Shown: positions 31,585 to 40,818 of the stretch, in pieces
How positions within the stretch are numbered: position 1 is the stretch's first letter
How the letters are laid out: each line of letters opens with the position of its first letter
Assembly (NCBI GenBank): GCA_016873295.1
Contig: VGXM01000002.1
Location: 62,001 to 126,000, forward strand
Source of the DNA: Phycisphaerae bacterium
Lineage (GTDB): Bacteria; Planctomycetota; Phycisphaerae; Phycisphaerales; UBA1924
Reading direction: 5' to 3'
Length of the DNA: 64,000 nucleotides
Translations under genes and position numbers: made by a program
The notes under the pieces: model-generated
Seen by the model: the letters and a program-made list of their open reading frames with translations, nothing else
Databases searched by the model: none
What the model was told of the DNA's origin: nothing

Positions 31585-34500
31585 TCACCGGCCCAGGGCG
31601 GGGGCGTCGGGCCCCCGGGATTCGCCCCCGCGCCGGCGCCGGAGCCGGTCCCCGAGCTGGGTCGCCTCGCGCCGGATGCGCTCCAGGCGCCGCTCCTGGG
31701 CCGAGGGCGCGACGCCCAGCACGCGGCGGACCACCCACCGCGTCACCGGCAGGGTCGACAGCCGGACCTCGGGCTCCATCGCGGTGCCCGTCACTTCCGT
31801 GGTGATCAGTTCGTCGCGAACGGCCTCCACGATGTCGCTGATCACCGGCACGCGCCGCCCCGAGCGCGAGTTGAACCGCAGGTCCAGCTCCAGGGTGTCC
31901 CAGTCCATGGTGCCGTACCCCACGATCTCCACGCTCCGGGAGGCGAGCAGCAGCTCCTCGAAGGCCAGCCGCCTCCCATCGACGTGGAAGCGGGCGCTGG
32001 CCAGGTCCAGGCGCTCGTCCATGGGCGGCTGGAGGTTGCTCACGCGCACGAGCGAGAGGGCCAGGGGCATGGAGACGACCCGCCCGTCGCCGACCTGCGC
32101 GGACCCCCGCCCCCAGCGCGCCGTCGGATCGCCCACCGCCCCTTCGAGGCTCAGGTGGGCCTCCAGCCGACCGGAGTCGGACCGATTCTCCGCGGCGCTC
32201 GCGGGCCGCAGGTCGTCCAGGAGGTCGCCGAGCCGCACGTCGGCGGCCCTGATCTCGACCGCGTACGTGCGCTCGCCCTCCGACGCGCGGCTGACCGCCG
32301 CCGACCCGGCGACGCGCCCGCCGTGACAGTCCGCCTCCAGCACCGGGACCAGCACGTCCCCGTCCTCGCCTCCCACGGCCTTGACGCGCCCGCGGGTCAT
32401 TCGCACGCCGCCCGCGGCCAGCGTGTCCAGCGTGGCCCAGCACTCGAAGGCGGGCCCGGCTCCGGCGCGACGCTCGAAGCGGAACTCCAGGGCGCCCTCC
32501 GCGTCGGCGATCGGCACGCCCGCGTCGAGCGAGACGCCCGTGGCACGCACCAGGCCCGCGGCGGTGACGCCGAGCCCGTCCGGGCCATCGCTGATCGTCA
32601 CCCCCACGTCGCGGGCGCTCATCCCGGCGCCCACGTCGACCGCCAGGTCGTCGAGCAGCTCACGCAGCGCGTCGGGGAGTGCGGCGCGCAGGCCGGGCGG
32701 CATGGCGCCGCCCCAGTCGCGCGTGCTCTCCACGCCCACCACCAGCCGCGCCGACACACGCGACGCCGCCTGCTCGTCGGCGCCGCCGGGCAGCGCCCAG
32801 ACCTGCCAATCGCCCCCGAGCGAGAGCCGCCAGCGGCTGGCGTCGAGCGCCAGCCCGACAAGCCGCCCGCCGTCGGCGTCGAACTCCACCTCGCCCGAGA
32901 CCCGCTCGAACCGGACGGGCTGGCCCTCGCGGGTGAGCGTCAGGGCGTGGGGGCGGACGCGTCCACCGAGCTGCGGGGTGCGGGCCGGGCCGGCGCCGGT
33001 CCAGACGGCCTCGAGCTCCAGGTCGTGGGCGCCGGCGGGTCGGAAGCGGTCGTAGAACCGCGAGGCGACGCCGCCGAGGCTCAGCGCGGCCCGGCGCGTG
33101 AGCGCCGATTCGAAGCGACCGTCCTCGAGCGCGAGGCGCAGGCGGTGCTCGCCCCCCGACGCGCCCACCGGGGCCGTGCCGCTCAGGCGCACGGTCCCCG
33201 CCGGCTCGCCGTCGACGCGGAGGGGGCCCGACAGGCCGTCGAAGGCGGCGACGCCGCCCGACGGGCCCGGCGTGCTGATCGTGACGCGCCCTTCCGTCGA
33301 CCCGAGCCAGACCCGGGCCCCCGCCGCGTCGAACTCCAGCCCGCGAAGGCCGGAGAGCGAGACCTCGCCCTCGGTGCTCCCCCCTTCCGCGACGCGGATC
33401 GCGATCTGCGCGTCGACCCTCCCCGCCGGGCGGTGCTCCGCGCGGAGCCGGCGGACGTCGTCGGCCACGGACTCCGAGAGCAGGGCGGCGAAGTCCTCCA
33501 GCGGGGCCGAGGCGTCCAGGCCGGCCAGATCGACGCCGGCGACCACGGCGGTGCCCTTCGCCCCGTCCTCGATCGACGCCGTGAACCGCGCGATCGCGAG
33601 GACCCCGTCGGGGTCCCCCGCCCGCTGCAGCCGCCCGTCGACGTTGGCCGACACCGACCGCGGTCGGAACGCGATCGTCCCCGAGAGTCCGTCCAGCTCG
33701 ATGGAGGAGGGCCTGTGTCCCGGGGCGGGGCGCAAGCGCAGGTTGCTGGTCCTGATCCGACCCGAGGCCGAGGGCTTGCCCTGAGGGTCGATGGCGATGT
33801 CGACGCGACCGGAGACGAGCCCTCCGGTGTCGAGGGCGCGCACCACCGCCGCCGGGTCGACCCCCTCGCCGCGCTCGGCGCGCTCCAGGGCGGCGGCGAT
33901 CGCGGCCCGCAGCACGCCGTCCGCCGGCACACCCCCCGCGACCAGCGAGAGCTCGGGCGCGAACTCCCGCCCCTGGGCAATCGCGCCCAGGTCGAGGCGA
34001 CCGGCGAGCTCGACCACGCCCCCCGTCGGGGTCTGGAAGACCCCGGCGTCGATGTCGACCTGCGTGTCCTGGATGTGCAGCGACGCCTCGCGCGCCGCCA
34101 GGGGGATCGGGAAGCGGCGCGGCAGGAACCGCGGCTCGCGGATGGTCGCCACGATCGCCTCCGACCAGTCCGCCCGCTCGCCGAAGATGCGGCGCACGAA
34201 GATCGACAGGTCCAGCGTCCCGCCCGGCGCGAAGACCGGCGCGGCCCCCGCGGCGCCGGGAGGGCGCAGCACGCCCTCGGAGGCCAGCGCCTCGAACGCC
34301 TCCTGGCTGATGATCTCATCGATCAGGAACGCCCGCTCGGGTCCGAGCGCGGCCCGCAGGGCGGGGTCGAGCAGCGGCACGCCGCGGACCTCGACCTCCA
34401 CGTCCACCCCGGCGTCGCCCGTAAGCGGGGCGATGTGGGCGTTGGCTCGGACGGTGGCGCCGCTGCCCGCAGTGCCCACGATGTCGTGGAAGGCGATGCT

Positions 34501-35841
34501 GTCGGCGTCGAAGGTGACGCGACCGGTCATGCCGCGGAACTCGTAGGGGAAATCGGCGAAACTGCTGACGGCGTCGCGGAAGGTGAGCTCGCCCTCGAGC
34601 TTGATCTCGGCGGGCACGCCGTCCACGGGCGGGCCGCGCCGGAACGCGATCCTGGTGTCGACGATGCCGGTGGGGTCGGAGAACTGGCGGAGGCGCTCGC
34701 GGACCGTCTGCGGGGCGTAGCGGAGCACGCGCGGGTCCTTGCCCAGCTCGAACCCGCTGCTCGTGAGCACGCATTCGAAGGGGGCGTCGACCTCCACGCC
34801 GCGCCACTCCATCCGGATCGCGTAGGGCAGGTCCTCGATGATGCCCCGGAGGTCCGCGTCGATGCGTTCGGCGGTGAGGCGCAGCGTGCCGCTGGTGCCG
34901 TGCACGCGGAGGAAGGCGTCGGACGTCACCGTCACCGCCTCGCCCGTCGCGGGGGCGCCCTCGGCGGGCAGGGGCAGGTTGATCGCCACGCCGTCGAGCG
35001 TCGCGCGCACGATCGGGCTCCCCGCCGTGAACGAGTGCGTGAAGCGCACGTCGCTCAGTCGCCCCGCCAGGTCGAGCTGCTCCCAGCGGGGGCGGATGGG
35101 GGTGGGCACGGCCGAGGGGGGCCAGTCCTTCATGTCCACGCCCTTGAGGATGAGCGTGAGCCCGGCGTCGTTGATCCGCCCCTCGAGCGCGAAGGGCGCC
35201 GCCGCCGCGCCCGGCTCGCCCGAGGCCTGCCGTTCCTCCAGGCGCACGGCGTAGCCGCCCCCCTCGGGTGTGGGCGCGGGCGAGAGGTCCCCGTCGATCG
35301 CGATCCGCTTGAGCCAGCGGTACCCGCTGGGCGTGTGCTCCCCCAGTTCCAGCACCCCGCCGCTGACCGTGACCCGCGGCAGCACCGCCGGTCCGCCCGC
35401 CACGCCCGGAACACCCGCCGGGGGCACGTTCAGCGACCCGTCGCCCATCGACTGGCTGATGCGGAGGAGCGGCCTGGTCAGCGTCAGCGTGCGCACGGGC
35501 TGGCGACCCCCGAAGAGCTCGCCCCAGTTGACCACGGCCTCGACCCGTTCGGCCTCGGCGAACGACGCCGCAGGACCCGCCACCCCGGGCGTCGTCGCCC
35601 GGAGGCGGTCGAACCTCACCGTGCCGTCGAGCCAGACGCGGACGCGCTCGGCCCGCACGCGGGCCCCGAGGCGTTCGCTCAGCCGCGGCAGCACGATGGC
35701 GCCGGTCAGCGGGCTCTGCGTCAGCACGAACCACCCCACCACCAGCAGCACCAGCAGCAGCCCGGGCACGCGGTACCGCCGCCACAGCCGCTTGCCGAGC
35801 GAGGGCGTGGTCGGGCGTTCCGCTGGGGTCGGGGGGCTCAT
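31585..35841 (-). CDS. AsmA-like giant envelope protein
   Basis: A 1418-aa protein with one N-terminal transmembrane helix (about 26-45, VPGLLLVLLVVGWFVL) and a very long beta-rich body of short amphipathic strands. It ends in an AsmA-type C-terminal region (YGTMDWDTLELDLRFNSRSG ... EVTGTAMEPEVRLSTLPV). The layout matches the AsmA/YhdP/TamB group, thought to form bridges that carry phospholipid between the inner and outer membranes. Nearby lptB fits envelope assembly, though they are not in one operon. The start is ATG 35841; the last ~35 residues are Arg-rich. Confidence 0.82.
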   Translation of the reverse strand: MSPPTPAERPTTPSLGKRLWRRYRVPGLLLVLLVVGWFVLTQSPLTGAIVLPRLSERLGARVRAERVRVWLDGTVRFDRLRATTPGVAGPAASFAEAERVEAVVNWGELFGGRQPVRTLTLTRPLLRISQSMGDGSLNVPPAGVPGVAGGPAVLPRVTVSGGVLELGEHTPSGYRWLKRIAIDGDLSPAPTPEGGGYAVRLEERQASGEPGAAAAPFALEGRINDAGLTLILKGVDMKDWPPSAVPTPIRPRWEQLDLAGRLSDVRFTHSFTAGSPIVRATLDGVAINLPLPAEGAPATGEAVTVTSDAFLRVHGTSGTLRLTAERIDADLRGIIEDLPYAIRMEWRGVEVDAPFECVLTSSGFELGKDPRVLRYAPQTVRERLRQFSDPTGIVDTRIAFRRGPPVDGVPAEIKLEGELTFRDAVSSFADFPYEFRGMTGRVTFDADSIAFHDIVGTAGSGATVRANAHIAPLTGDAGVDVEVEVRGVPLLDPALRAALGPERAFLIDEIISQEAFEALASEGVLRPPGAAGAAPVFAPGGTLDLSIFVRRIFGERADWSEAIVATIREPRFLPRRFPIPLAAREASLHIQDTQVDIDAGVFQTPTGGVVELAGRLDLGAIAQGREFAPELSLVAGGVPADGVLRAAIAAALERAERGEGVDPAAVVRALDTGGLVSGRVDIAIDPQGKPSASGRIRTSNLRLRPAPGHRPSSIELDGLSGTIAFRPRSVSANVDGRLQRAGDPDGVLAIARFTASIEDGAKGTAVVAGVDLAGLDASAPLEDFAALLSESVADDVRRLRAEHRPAGRVDAQIAIRVAEGGSTEGEVSLSGLRGLEFDAAGARVWLGSTEGRVTISTPGPSGGVAAFDGLSGPLRVDGEPAGTVRLSGTAPVGASGGEHRLRLALEDGRFESALTRRAALSLGGVASRFYDRFRPAGAHDLELEAVWTGAGPARTPQLGGRVRPHALTLTREGQPVRFERVSGEVEFDADGGRLVGLALDASRWRLSLGGDWQVWALPGGADEQAASRVSARLVVGVESTRDWGGAMPPGLRAALPDALRELLDDLAVDVGAGMSARDVGVTISDGPDGLGVTAAGLVRATGVSLDAGVPIADAEGALEFRFERRAGAGPAFECWATLDTLAAGGVRMTRGRVKAVGGEDGDVLVPVLEADCHGGRVAGSAAVSRASEGERTYAVEIRAADVRLGDLLDDLRPASAAENRSDSGRLEAHLSLEGAVGDPTARWGRGSAQVGDGRVVSMPLALSLVRVSNLQPPMDERLDLASARFHVDGRRLAFEELLLASRSVEIVGYGTMDWDTLELDLRFNSRSGRRVPVISDIVEAVRDELITTEVTGTAMEPEVRLSTLPVTRWVVRRVLGVAPSAQERRLERIRREATQLGDRLRRRRGGESRGPDAPALGR

Positions 35842-35880
35842 GGGGCTGGGTCGGCCGCAGAGTCTACGGACGCCCCGTGC

Positions 35881-36318
35881 CTAGCGCTGCGCCAGCGCCG
35901 CCAGCGCCGCCCCGATCACGACGAAGGGGGCGAACGCCGCGACGATCGACACCACGACGATCCAGCGGTCGCGAGGGTGGGGCAGGAGGAACACGCTGTC
36001 CATGGCCATCGGCGCGAACACCGACCATCCCATCGTCAGCGCCGCCACGACCAGCATCAGGGCCATCAACCACGGGAACGACGCGAGCAGCACCGTGCAC
36101 GCGGCGAAGACCGAGACCCCGACCACGCTCGGCCCCACCACCCACAGGACCCCCTTCCACAGCCCCGGGCAGGGTCGGCGGAAGGCGTGCCCCTCGCGCC
36201 CGCCGCACTCGGGACAGACCAGGGCCGGGTCGGGGCGCTCCAGTTGGGCCGACACGTCGTACCCGCAGACCAGGCACCGCGGGGCCCGCTCTCCCAGCAG
36301 CCGGTCCGTGAGGCTCAC
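35881..36318 (-). CDS. Zinc-ribbon membrane protein
   Basis: A 145-aa protein: two CxxC pairs (CLVCGY and CPECGG) near the N-terminus form a zinc ribbon, then three hydrophobic segments. The GTG start overlaps the stop of the upstream gene by 4 bp (GTGA). It is the last of three coupled genes (thioesterase, zinc-ribbon 1, zinc-ribbon 2). No specific function is known; it resembles zinc-ribbon membrane proteins seen often in Planctomycetota. Confidence 0.75.
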   Translation of the reverse strand: MSLTDRLLGERAPRCLVCGYDVSAQLERPDPALVCPECGGREGHAFRRPCPGLWKGVLWVVGPSVVGVSVFAACTVLLASFPWLMALMLVVAALTMGWSVFAPMAMDSVFLLPHPRDRWIVVVSIVAAFAPFVVIGAALAALAQR

Positions 36319-36662
36319 GGTCGCCGCCCCATCGCGGCGCCGCGGGCCCACACCACCACGATCAGGGCTGCGGCGAACCCGAGCGTGACCGCCGCGACCA
36401 GCCACGGGTCGTCGCCCCGCGCCATCCGCACCACGCCCCAGATCATGATGAGCACGACGCCCGCCGCCAGCCACGCCCAGCGCGCCGGGCGCCGCTCCGG
36501 GGTCCTGAGGGCGAACCGCGTAACGTGGGCGCACTCGGGGCACACGATCACGCCCCCCGGCTCGATCTCGATGCCGCCGAACTGGTACCCGCACTTCTCG
36601 CACAGGGCCTGCGTGGGGCGCACGCCCCGGTGATCGCCGGAGTTGCCGGGGGTGGGCGTCAT
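36315..36662 (-). CDS. Small zinc-ribbon membrane protein
   Basis: A 115-aa protein with CEKCGYQF and CPECAH (zinc ribbon, about residues 19-42) and two closely spaced hydrophobic segments (about 60-75 and 84-103). Its ATG overlaps the stop of the thioesterase (ATGA), and its own stop overlaps the next GTG, so three genes are read as one coupled unit. It is similar in plan to its downstream neighbour, so the two may form a complex or derive from duplication. Confidence 0.75.
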   Translation of the reverse strand: MTPTPGNSGDHRGVRPTQALCEKCGYQFGGIEIEPGGVIVCPECAHVTRFALRTPERRPARWAWLAAGVVLIMIWGVVRMARGDDPWLVAAVTLGFAAALIVVVWARGAAMGRRP

Positions 36663-37132
36663 GGCGTTCCGCTCAGCCAGTCCGGCAGGGAGGTCGGTCG
36701 CCCCGAGGCGTCCACGCACGCCAGCGCGCTGGCGGCGACGGCCAGCTCGTCGCCCGGCGCCCCGGGGCGCCCGCCGGGCCTCTCCACCAGCACGACCTCG
36801 TAGTGGTGCTCGATCTTGACCCGCCCGTTTCCCACGACCCGGGCCCGGACCTCGACCAGGTCGTCGTAGCACGCCGGTCGGCGGTAACGCACGTCCAGCC
36901 TTACGATGGCGAGGAAGACCCCCGCGGCCTCGAGCCGGGCGTAGGACACCCCGGCGTCGCGCAGGATCTCCGTCCGCCCGATCTCCAGCCACGGGACGTA
37001 CGCCGAGTGATGCGCCACGCCCATCGGATCGCACTCGCAGTACCGCACCCGCAGGCGGACGGCCGCCTCGCGCGGTACCGGGCGGTCCGGGGACCGAAGG
37101 AGGTCGGGGGAGGGCGGGGGTTTGATTTCCAT
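36659..37132 (-). CDS. Acyl-CoA thioesterase, 4HBT/YbgC type
   Basis: A 157-aa hot-dog-fold protein. The motif YCECDPMGVAHHSAYVPWLE matches the YbgC/FadM/4-hydroxybenzoyl-CoA thioesterase active site, with the catalytic Asp in CDPMG. The second strand motif is LDVRYRRPACYDDLVEV. It should hydrolyse acyl-CoA thioesters in the cytosol. ATG 37132 is preferred; a GTG at 37159 is in frame. It heads a three-gene coupled operon and is divergent from the GNAT gene 50 bp away. Confidence 0.85.
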   Translation of the reverse strand: MEIKPPPSPDLLRSPDRPVPREAAVRLRVRYCECDPMGVAHHSAYVPWLEIGRTEILRDAGVSYARLEAAGVFLAIVRLDVRYRRPACYDDLVEVRARVVGNGRVKIEHHYEVVLVERPGGRPGAPGDELAVAASALACVDASGRPTSLPDWLSGTP

Positions 37133-37182
37133 GCAGGTTCCGAATATTCTCTCAGTCACGCGCCTTCGCCGACAGGAGCGCC

Positions 37183-37806
37183 GTGTCGATCGTGACGCCC
37201 CGTCAACCGCTCAACGCTAAGCCGGCCCCCGCCGCCGGGGATGACCGCCCCGTGCTCGTCCGTCGCATCGGCGCCGCCGACGCGATCAACGAGATCACGC
37301 GCCTGCTGCACCGGGCCTACCGCCCGCAGGTGGAGATGGGGCTGGCGCCCCTGGCCGGGCGCCAGGGCGACGACATCACCGCCGACCGCGCCGCCCACTC
37401 CGAGTGCTGGCTGGCCACCATCCCCCGCGAACCCGCGGCCCCCATCCCGGGCACCACCGAGCCCGTCCCCGCCGCCTGGGGCCCCGAGCGGGTCGTCGGC
37501 GTCATCCTCTTCGAGGAGGTCGAGCAGGCCACCTTCCCACCCTTCTTCCTCAAGCCACACGTCGCCCACTTCGCCCAGTTCGGCGTCGATCCCGACGTCC
37601 AGGGCCTGGGCATCGGGCGCCTGCTCCTGGACAAGGTCGAATCCCGGGCCCGCGAGAACGGGGCCGTCGAGCTGGCCTGCTCCATGGCCGAGCCCGACCG
37701 CAAGCTCTTCGACTTCTACGCCCGCCGCGGCTTCCGCCTCATCGAGCACTGGCAATGGCCCTACACCAACTACCGCTCGTGCATCATCAGCAAGGCCCTG
37801 ACCTGA
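37183..37806 (+). CDS. GNAT-family N-acetyltransferase
   Basis: A 207-aa cytosolic acetyltransferase. The acetyl-CoA pyrophosphate-binding motif appears as VQGLGIGRLLLDKVE (Q/RxxGxG/A), followed by the usual YARRGFRLIEHW strand. The substrate is not predictable. The start is GTG 37183 with AGGAG about 7 nt upstream. It is followed within 30 bp by the YkgJ-type gene, suggesting co-transcription with it and with PgeF. Confidence 0.8.
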   Translation: MSIVTPRQPLNAKPAPAAGDDRPVLVRRIGAADAINEITRLLHRAYRPQVEMGLAPLAGRQGDDITADRAAHSECWLATIPREPAAPIPGTTEPVPAAWGPERVVGVILFEEVEQATFPPFFLKPHVAHFAQFGVDPDVQGLGIGRLLLDKVESRARENGAVELACSMAEPDRKLFDFYARRGFRLIEHWQWPYTNYRSCIISKALT

Positions 37807-37834
37807 GCGCTTGCGGCGGGCCCCGCGATCGCGG

Positions 37835-38671
37835 ATGATGGACCCCGTGAGCGCCCCCACGCCCGTCCCCATCGAGCTGACGATCTTCGGCGGCACGCTC
37901 CGCGCCAGGGTCCCCGTGCCCGCCGGCCCCACCACCGCCGGGGACCTGCTCACCCCGCTCCGCGCCATCACCGACGCCGTCGTCGCCCTCTCGGTCAAGT
38001 CGGTGGAGCGTGAAGGCAGGTCTGTCTCCTGCCGGGCCGGGTGCGGGGCCTGCTGCCGCCAGCTCGTGCCCATCAGCCGCGTCGAGGCCCGTCGGCTTCT
38101 GGGCGTGATCGAGGCGATGCCCGATCCCCGCGGCGCGGCGGTGCGCGAGCGCTTCCGCCGCGCCGCCGAGGCCATCCGCGCCGCGGGCCTCTCCGACACG
38201 CTCCTGCACCCCAGGCGCGAGAAGATCGAGTCCCTCCGCGAGCTGGGGGTCGACTACTTCCGCCTGGGCGTGCCGTGCCCGTTCCTCGAGGACGAGTCCT
38301 GCGGCATCTACGAGGAGCGACCCCTCATCTGCCGCGAGTACCTGGTCACCAGCCCCGCCGAGCGCTGCGCCACGCTCGACGACGTCAAGGGGGTGCCCGT
38401 GCCCTTCAAGCCTTCGATCGCGCTGTCGCGCCTGGGCGAGGAGCCCGGGCGCGAGGTGGTGGCGTTCGTGCCCCTGGCCCAGCTCTTCGAGTGGGCCGCC
38501 GAGCAGCCCGAGACCCCGCCCGCCGACGACCCGCCCCGCCCAGGGCCCGAGATCCTGGGCGAGTTCATGGAGCGCCTGAGCCAGTCGGGCGCGACGCCGC
38601 CCGTGATCGGCGCCGAGGCCGCCGTCGGCTGGGCCGCCACGCGCCGGCGAGGCCACGCGCCGCCGGGCTGA
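37835..38671 (+). CDS. YkgJ-family cysteine-cluster protein
   Basis: A 278-aa protein with the YkgJ (UPF0153) cysteine pattern: CRAGCGACCRQ, then CPFLEDESCGIYEERPLICREY, and a later Cys in AERCATL. The cluster probably binds zinc or an iron-sulfur centre. Function is unknown across the family. ATG 37835 is one of several close starts (37838, GTG 37846). It lies between the GNAT and PgeF genes on the same strand, with gaps of about 25 bp. Confidence 0.8.
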   Translation: MMDPVSAPTPVPIELTIFGGTLRARVPVPAGPTTAGDLLTPLRAITDAVVALSVKSVEREGRSVSCRAGCGACCRQLVPISRVEARRLLGVIEAMPDPRGAAVRERFRRAAEAIRAAGLSDTLLHPRREKIESLRELGVDYFRLGVPCPFLEDESCGIYEERPLICREYLVTSPAERCATLDDVKGVPVPFKPSIALSRLGEEPGREVVAFVPLAQLFEWAAEQPETPPADDPPRPGPEILGEFMERLSQSGATPPVIGAEAAVGWAATRRRGHAPPG

Positions 38672-38696
38672 ACCGCGCCCGCCCCTACGCTCGCGG

Positions 38697-39473
38697 GTGC
38701 TCAGGCCGCTCCATTCGCCGCTCCTGGCCCGCGTGGGCGTCCCGCACGCCTTCAGCACACGCCTCGGCGGCGTCTCACCCCCTCCCTTCGACTCGCTCAA
38801 CTTCGGCAATCCCTCCGACCTCCCCGGCGAGCGGCGCGATCCACCCGAGCGGCTCGCCCGCAACTGGAACCTGCTCCTCGCCGCCATCGGCGCCGAGGGG
38901 CGCGAGGTGGTGCAGGCCCACCAGGTCCACGCCGACGCCGTGCTGGTCGTGCGCCCGGGGATCCCCGCCCACGCCGGACCGAGCCAGACCAGGGCCGACG
39001 CCCTCGCCACCGCCGACCCGGCCCGCCTGCTCGCCGTGCGCGTCGCCGACTGCGCCCCCGTGCTCCTGGCCTCCGCCGACGGCCGCTGCGTCGCGGCGGT
39101 GCACGCGGGGTGGCGGGGCGTGCTCGCGGGCGTCGTCCCCCGGGGCGTCAACGCCCTGCGCAACCTGGGCGCCACACGACTCGTCGCCGCCATCGGCCCC
39201 TGCCTCTCCGCCGACGCCTTCGAGGTAGGCGAGGAGGTCGCGGCCCGGTTCGACGACGCGTTCGGTGCGGGCTCTCCGGTCGTGGTGCGGGGGCGCGACA
39301 AGCCCCACCTGGATCTCAAGCGCGCCCTCGCGACACAGCTCCGCGCCGCAGGCGTCGGCGAGATCGACACGCTCCCCCACTGCTCGTTCCGCGACGCCGA
39401 CCTCTTCTTTTCCCACCGGCGCGACCATGGCGTCACGGGGCGAATGGTGGGCGCCATCGGGCCCCGCGCCTGA
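38697..39473 (+). CDS. pgeF: Peptidoglycan editing factor / YfiH laccase-domain protein
   Basis: A 258-aa protein of the DUF152 (Cu-oxidase_4) family: FSTRLGGVS at the N-terminus, HQVHAD, VADCAPVLL, HAGWRG and IGPCLSADAFEVG. The His/Cys set binds zinc or copper. E. coli PgeF removes wrongly incorporated L-Ser from peptidoglycan precursors; relatives have purine nucleoside phosphorylase or multicopper activity, so the precise role is open. The start is GTG 38697. It is convergent with upp; a GC hairpin (39524-39543) lies between them. Confidence 0.85.
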   Translation: MLRPLHSPLLARVGVPHAFSTRLGGVSPPPFDSLNFGNPSDLPGERRDPPERLARNWNLLLAAIGAEGREVVQAHQVHADAVLVVRPGIPAHAGPSQTRADALATADPARLLAVRVADCAPVLLASADGRCVAAVHAGWRGVLAGVVPRGVNALRNLGATRLVAAIGPCLSADAFEVGEEVAARFDDAFGAGSPVVVRGRDKPHLDLKRALATQLRAAGVGEIDTLPHCSFRDADLFFSHRRDHGVTGRMVGAIGPRA

Positions 39474-39523
39474 TCGACGGGCCCCACGCGCGAGCGTGGA
39501 GGGGCGCGCACGTGGCCCCGCAA

Positions 39524-39543
39524 CCCCGGGCTCGCGCCCGGGG
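39524..39543. terminator. Symmetric hairpin between pgeF and upp
   Basis: CCCCGGGC (39524-39531), loop TCGC, GCCCGGGG (39536-39543). It could act for both convergent genes. No T tract. Otherwise 39474-39648 shows nothing. Confidence 0.4.
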
Positions 39544-39648
39544 CCCGTACGAGCTCCCGGAACGAGCCCATGCCCGTCCCCATCACGCCCGGGATGAAAA
39601 GTCCGCGACGAATCCCTGCATCGCTCCGCCCCGCGGAGCCCCGCGCCC

Positions 39649-40296
39649 TCACTCCGTCCCGTACATCCGGTCTCCCGCGTCGCCCAGCCCGGGGCGGATG
39701 AACCCGTGCCCGTCCAGCTCGCGGTCGACCGCGGCGGTGTAGATCGTCAGGTCCGGGTGGGCCTGGGCCATCCGCCGGATCCCCTCCGGGGCCGCGACCA
39801 GGCAGATCATCGCCAAGTCGGTCGCCCCCGCGTCGCGCAGGATCTTCACCGCCTCGATCGCCGACCCGCCCGTCGCCAGCATGGGGTCGACCAGCAGCAC
39901 CGGGCCCGCCGCCAGGTCCCGCGGCAGCCGCTTGAGGTAGACGTGCGGCTTGAGCGTCCGCTCATCCCGCACCAGCCCCAGGTGACCCACCCGCGCCTCG
40001 GGCATCATCTCCAGCACCCCCTCGGCCATCCCCAGCCCCGATCGCAGCACCGGCACCACCGTCACCGCCGACGCCAGGCGCCGCCCCGCCGTGCGCTCCA
40101 GCGGCGTGTCGATCTCCACCGCCCGCGTCGGCAGCGTCCGCGTCACCTCGTACACCATCAGCCCCGCGATCTGGTACAGGATCGCCCGGAACGGGCGGTG
40201 GCTCGTCGACCGGTCGCGCAGGTGCGACAGCTTGTGCTGGATCAGCGGGTGGTCGAAGACGATGACGTTGGCGAACTGGGGGTGCGGGTGGCCCAT
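39649..40296 (-). CDS. upp: Uracil phosphoribosyltransferase
   Basis: A 215-aa enzyme making UMP from uracil and PRPP. The PRPP loop LLVDPMLATGGSA is typical of Upp, together with PVLRSGLGM, an early RTAGRRLASAVTVVP segment and a C-terminal GLGDAGDRMYGTE. Length is normal (about 208). It is divergent from a cytosine deaminase gene with only 45 bp between starts, so a shared promoter region serves a pyrimidine salvage pair. Confidence 0.95.
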   Translation of the reverse strand: MGHPHPQFANVIVFDHPLIQHKLSHLRDRSTSHRPFRAILYQIAGLMVYEVTRTLPTRAVEIDTPLERTAGRRLASAVTVVPVLRSGLGMAEGVLEMMPEARVGHLGLVRDERTLKPHVYLKRLPRDLAAGPVLLVDPMLATGGSAIEAVKILRDAGATDLAMICLVAAPEGIRRMAQAHPDLTIYTAAVDRELDGHGFIRPGLGDAGDRMYGTE

Positions 40297-40341
40297 GACT
40301 GCTGCGCGGAGTGTACCGCCCCCGCCCCTCTACGATCCGCC

Positions 40342-40800
40342 ATGGACCGCGACGCCCTCGACCTCGCCGCGCTCGACGCCGCCTACCAGCAGGCCCTCAC
40401 GAGCCAACGCGAGGGCGGAATCCCCATCGGCGCGGCCCTCGTCAACGAACGCGGCGCCGTCGTCGCCCTCGGGCACAACCTCCGCGCCCAGACCGGCGAC
40501 CCCACCGCGCACGCCGAGACCGTCTGCATCCGAAACGCCGGACGACGACGCGACTGGCACACCCTCACCCTCGCCACCACCCTCAGCCCCTGCCCCATGT
40601 GCTCGGGCACGGCGGTGCTGCACCGCATCCCCCGCGTCGTCATCGGCGAGAACCAGACGTTCCAGGGGCGCGAGGATTGGCTCAAGGCCTCGGGGGCCCA
40701 GGTCCGCGTGCTGGACGACCCCCGCTGCGCCGCCCTCATGGAGCGCTTCATCCGCGAACACCCCGACCTCTGGAACGAAGACATCGGCGTGCCGAAGTGA
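40342..40800 (+). CDS. Cytosine deaminase, yeast (FCY1) type
   Basis: A 152-aa zinc deaminase. HAETVCIRNAG supplies the His ligand and catalytic Glu; SPCPMCSG supplies the two Cys ligands. The C-terminal half (RIPRVVIGENQTF, VRVLDDPRC, FIREHPDLWNEDIG) follows the yeast cytosine deaminase pattern, including the ending W-x-E-D-I-G, rather than guanine deaminase or the large bacterial CodA. It would convert cytosine to uracil, the substrate of the divergent upp product. Length matches FCY1 (158 aa). Confidence 0.88.
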   Translation: MDRDALDLAALDAAYQQALTSQREGGIPIGAALVNERGAVVALGHNLRAQTGDPTAHAETVCIRNAGRRRDWHTLTLATTLSPCPMCSGTAVLHRIPRVVIGENQTFQGREDWLKASGAQVRVLDDPRCAALMERFIREHPDLWNEDIGVPK

Positions 40801-40818
40801 TGACAGCCACCGCGTGCC

